A stretch of 64,000 bases of DNA, from contig CAJUIR010000001.1 of NCBI GenBank assembly GCA_910586655.1, positions 244,836-308,835 of the forward strand, read 5' to 3'. This document shows, in pieces, positions 63,971-64,000 of this stretch. The notes beneath the pieces are model-generated. The model was not told where the DNA came from. It saw only the letters and a list, made by a program, of their open reading frames with translations, and ran no database searches. Both the position numbers and the translations under genes were made by a program. Position 1 is the first letter of the stretch; every line of letters starts with the position of its first letter. This DNA is from an uncultured Christensenellaceae bacterium. GTDB lineage: Bacteria; Bacillota; Clostridia; Christensenellales; Borkfalkiaceae.

Positions 63971-64000
63971 CAAATTTCAATGGGAAGTGGTCTATCAACA

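Overview
The window looks like a chromosomal segment of an endospore-forming Bacillota, most likely class Clostridia. It carries spoIVA, spoVAD, spoVAE, a YlmC/YmxH-type PRC-barrel protein and a DnaD-type primosome gene. The gene order nadD-yqeK/rsfS and sua5/ywlE-like phosphatase/rpiB is also typical of this phylum. Small AT-rich islands sit in otherwise GC-balanced, tightly packed coding DNA, and strong TTGACA/TATAAT promoters and U-tailed hairpins are easy to see. A gut Christensenellales-like lineage would fit, but that is inference. Almost all genes lie on the minus strand, so the window is probably one replichore with no origin or terminus switch inside it.

Layout. 1-5.9 kb: surface and export proteins (a repeat-rich envelope protein cut by the left edge, a 923-residue lipoprotein, a lipoprotein tyrosine phosphatase). 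6.0-7.8 kb: tRNA-Leu(UAG), an AT-rich islet with two paralogous small HTH-like proteins around a small conserved gene, tRNA-Val(GAC) and tRNA-Leu(CAG). 7.8-24.6 kb: a long minus-strand run, sbcD-sbcC-hydrolase-DUF951-lepB-membrane protein-ACT-PFL-pepF-dnaB-sua5-phosphatase-rpiB-DUF1538-PII-S51 peptidase, combining replication/repair, tRNA t6A synthesis and secretion. 24.7-27.9 kb: plus-strand DnaD-like primosome protein, PRC-barrel protein, YdeI-like protein and tRNA-Arg(ACG). 27.9-28.1 kb: a non-coding cluster of DnaA-box-like sites.

28.1-30.6 kb: a flavin electron-transfer module (FMN-binding lipoprotein, ApbE flavin transferase, NusG-II domain protein). 30.7-38.7 kb: spoVAE, spoVAD, a secreted trypsin-like protease, tsaD, prfB, secA. 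38.9-49.9 kb: DeoC-like protein, DUF4097 lipoprotein, rsfS, nadD-yqeK fusion, nnr, birA, recX, an MBL-fold protein, a UDP-sugar pyrophosphorylase and a large protein ending in a uL15-like domain. 50.0-57.0 kb: spoIVA, HEAT-like and TPR proteins, hslO, a methyltransferase, a YesL-like membrane protein. 57.0-60.1 kb: a lysine riboswitch with terminator controlling asd-dapA-dapB, the early diaminopimelate/lysine pathway. 60.2-63.8 kb: galE, rubredoxin, an SRAP (HMCES/YedK) protein, DNA polymerase IV and a small protein. At 63.9 kb there is only the 3' part of a tRNA-Thr(GGU), which suggests the left attachment site of an integrative element running off the right edge.

The most notable items are this tRNA fragment, the FMN-lipoprotein/ApbE module, the DnaA-box cluster, and several enzymes with altered key residues: an alpha/beta hydrolase with Arg in the nucleophile position, a DeoC relative without the Schiff-base lysine motif, an SbcC without a CxxC zinc hook, and a DnaD protein ending in a DnaI-type zinc ribbon.
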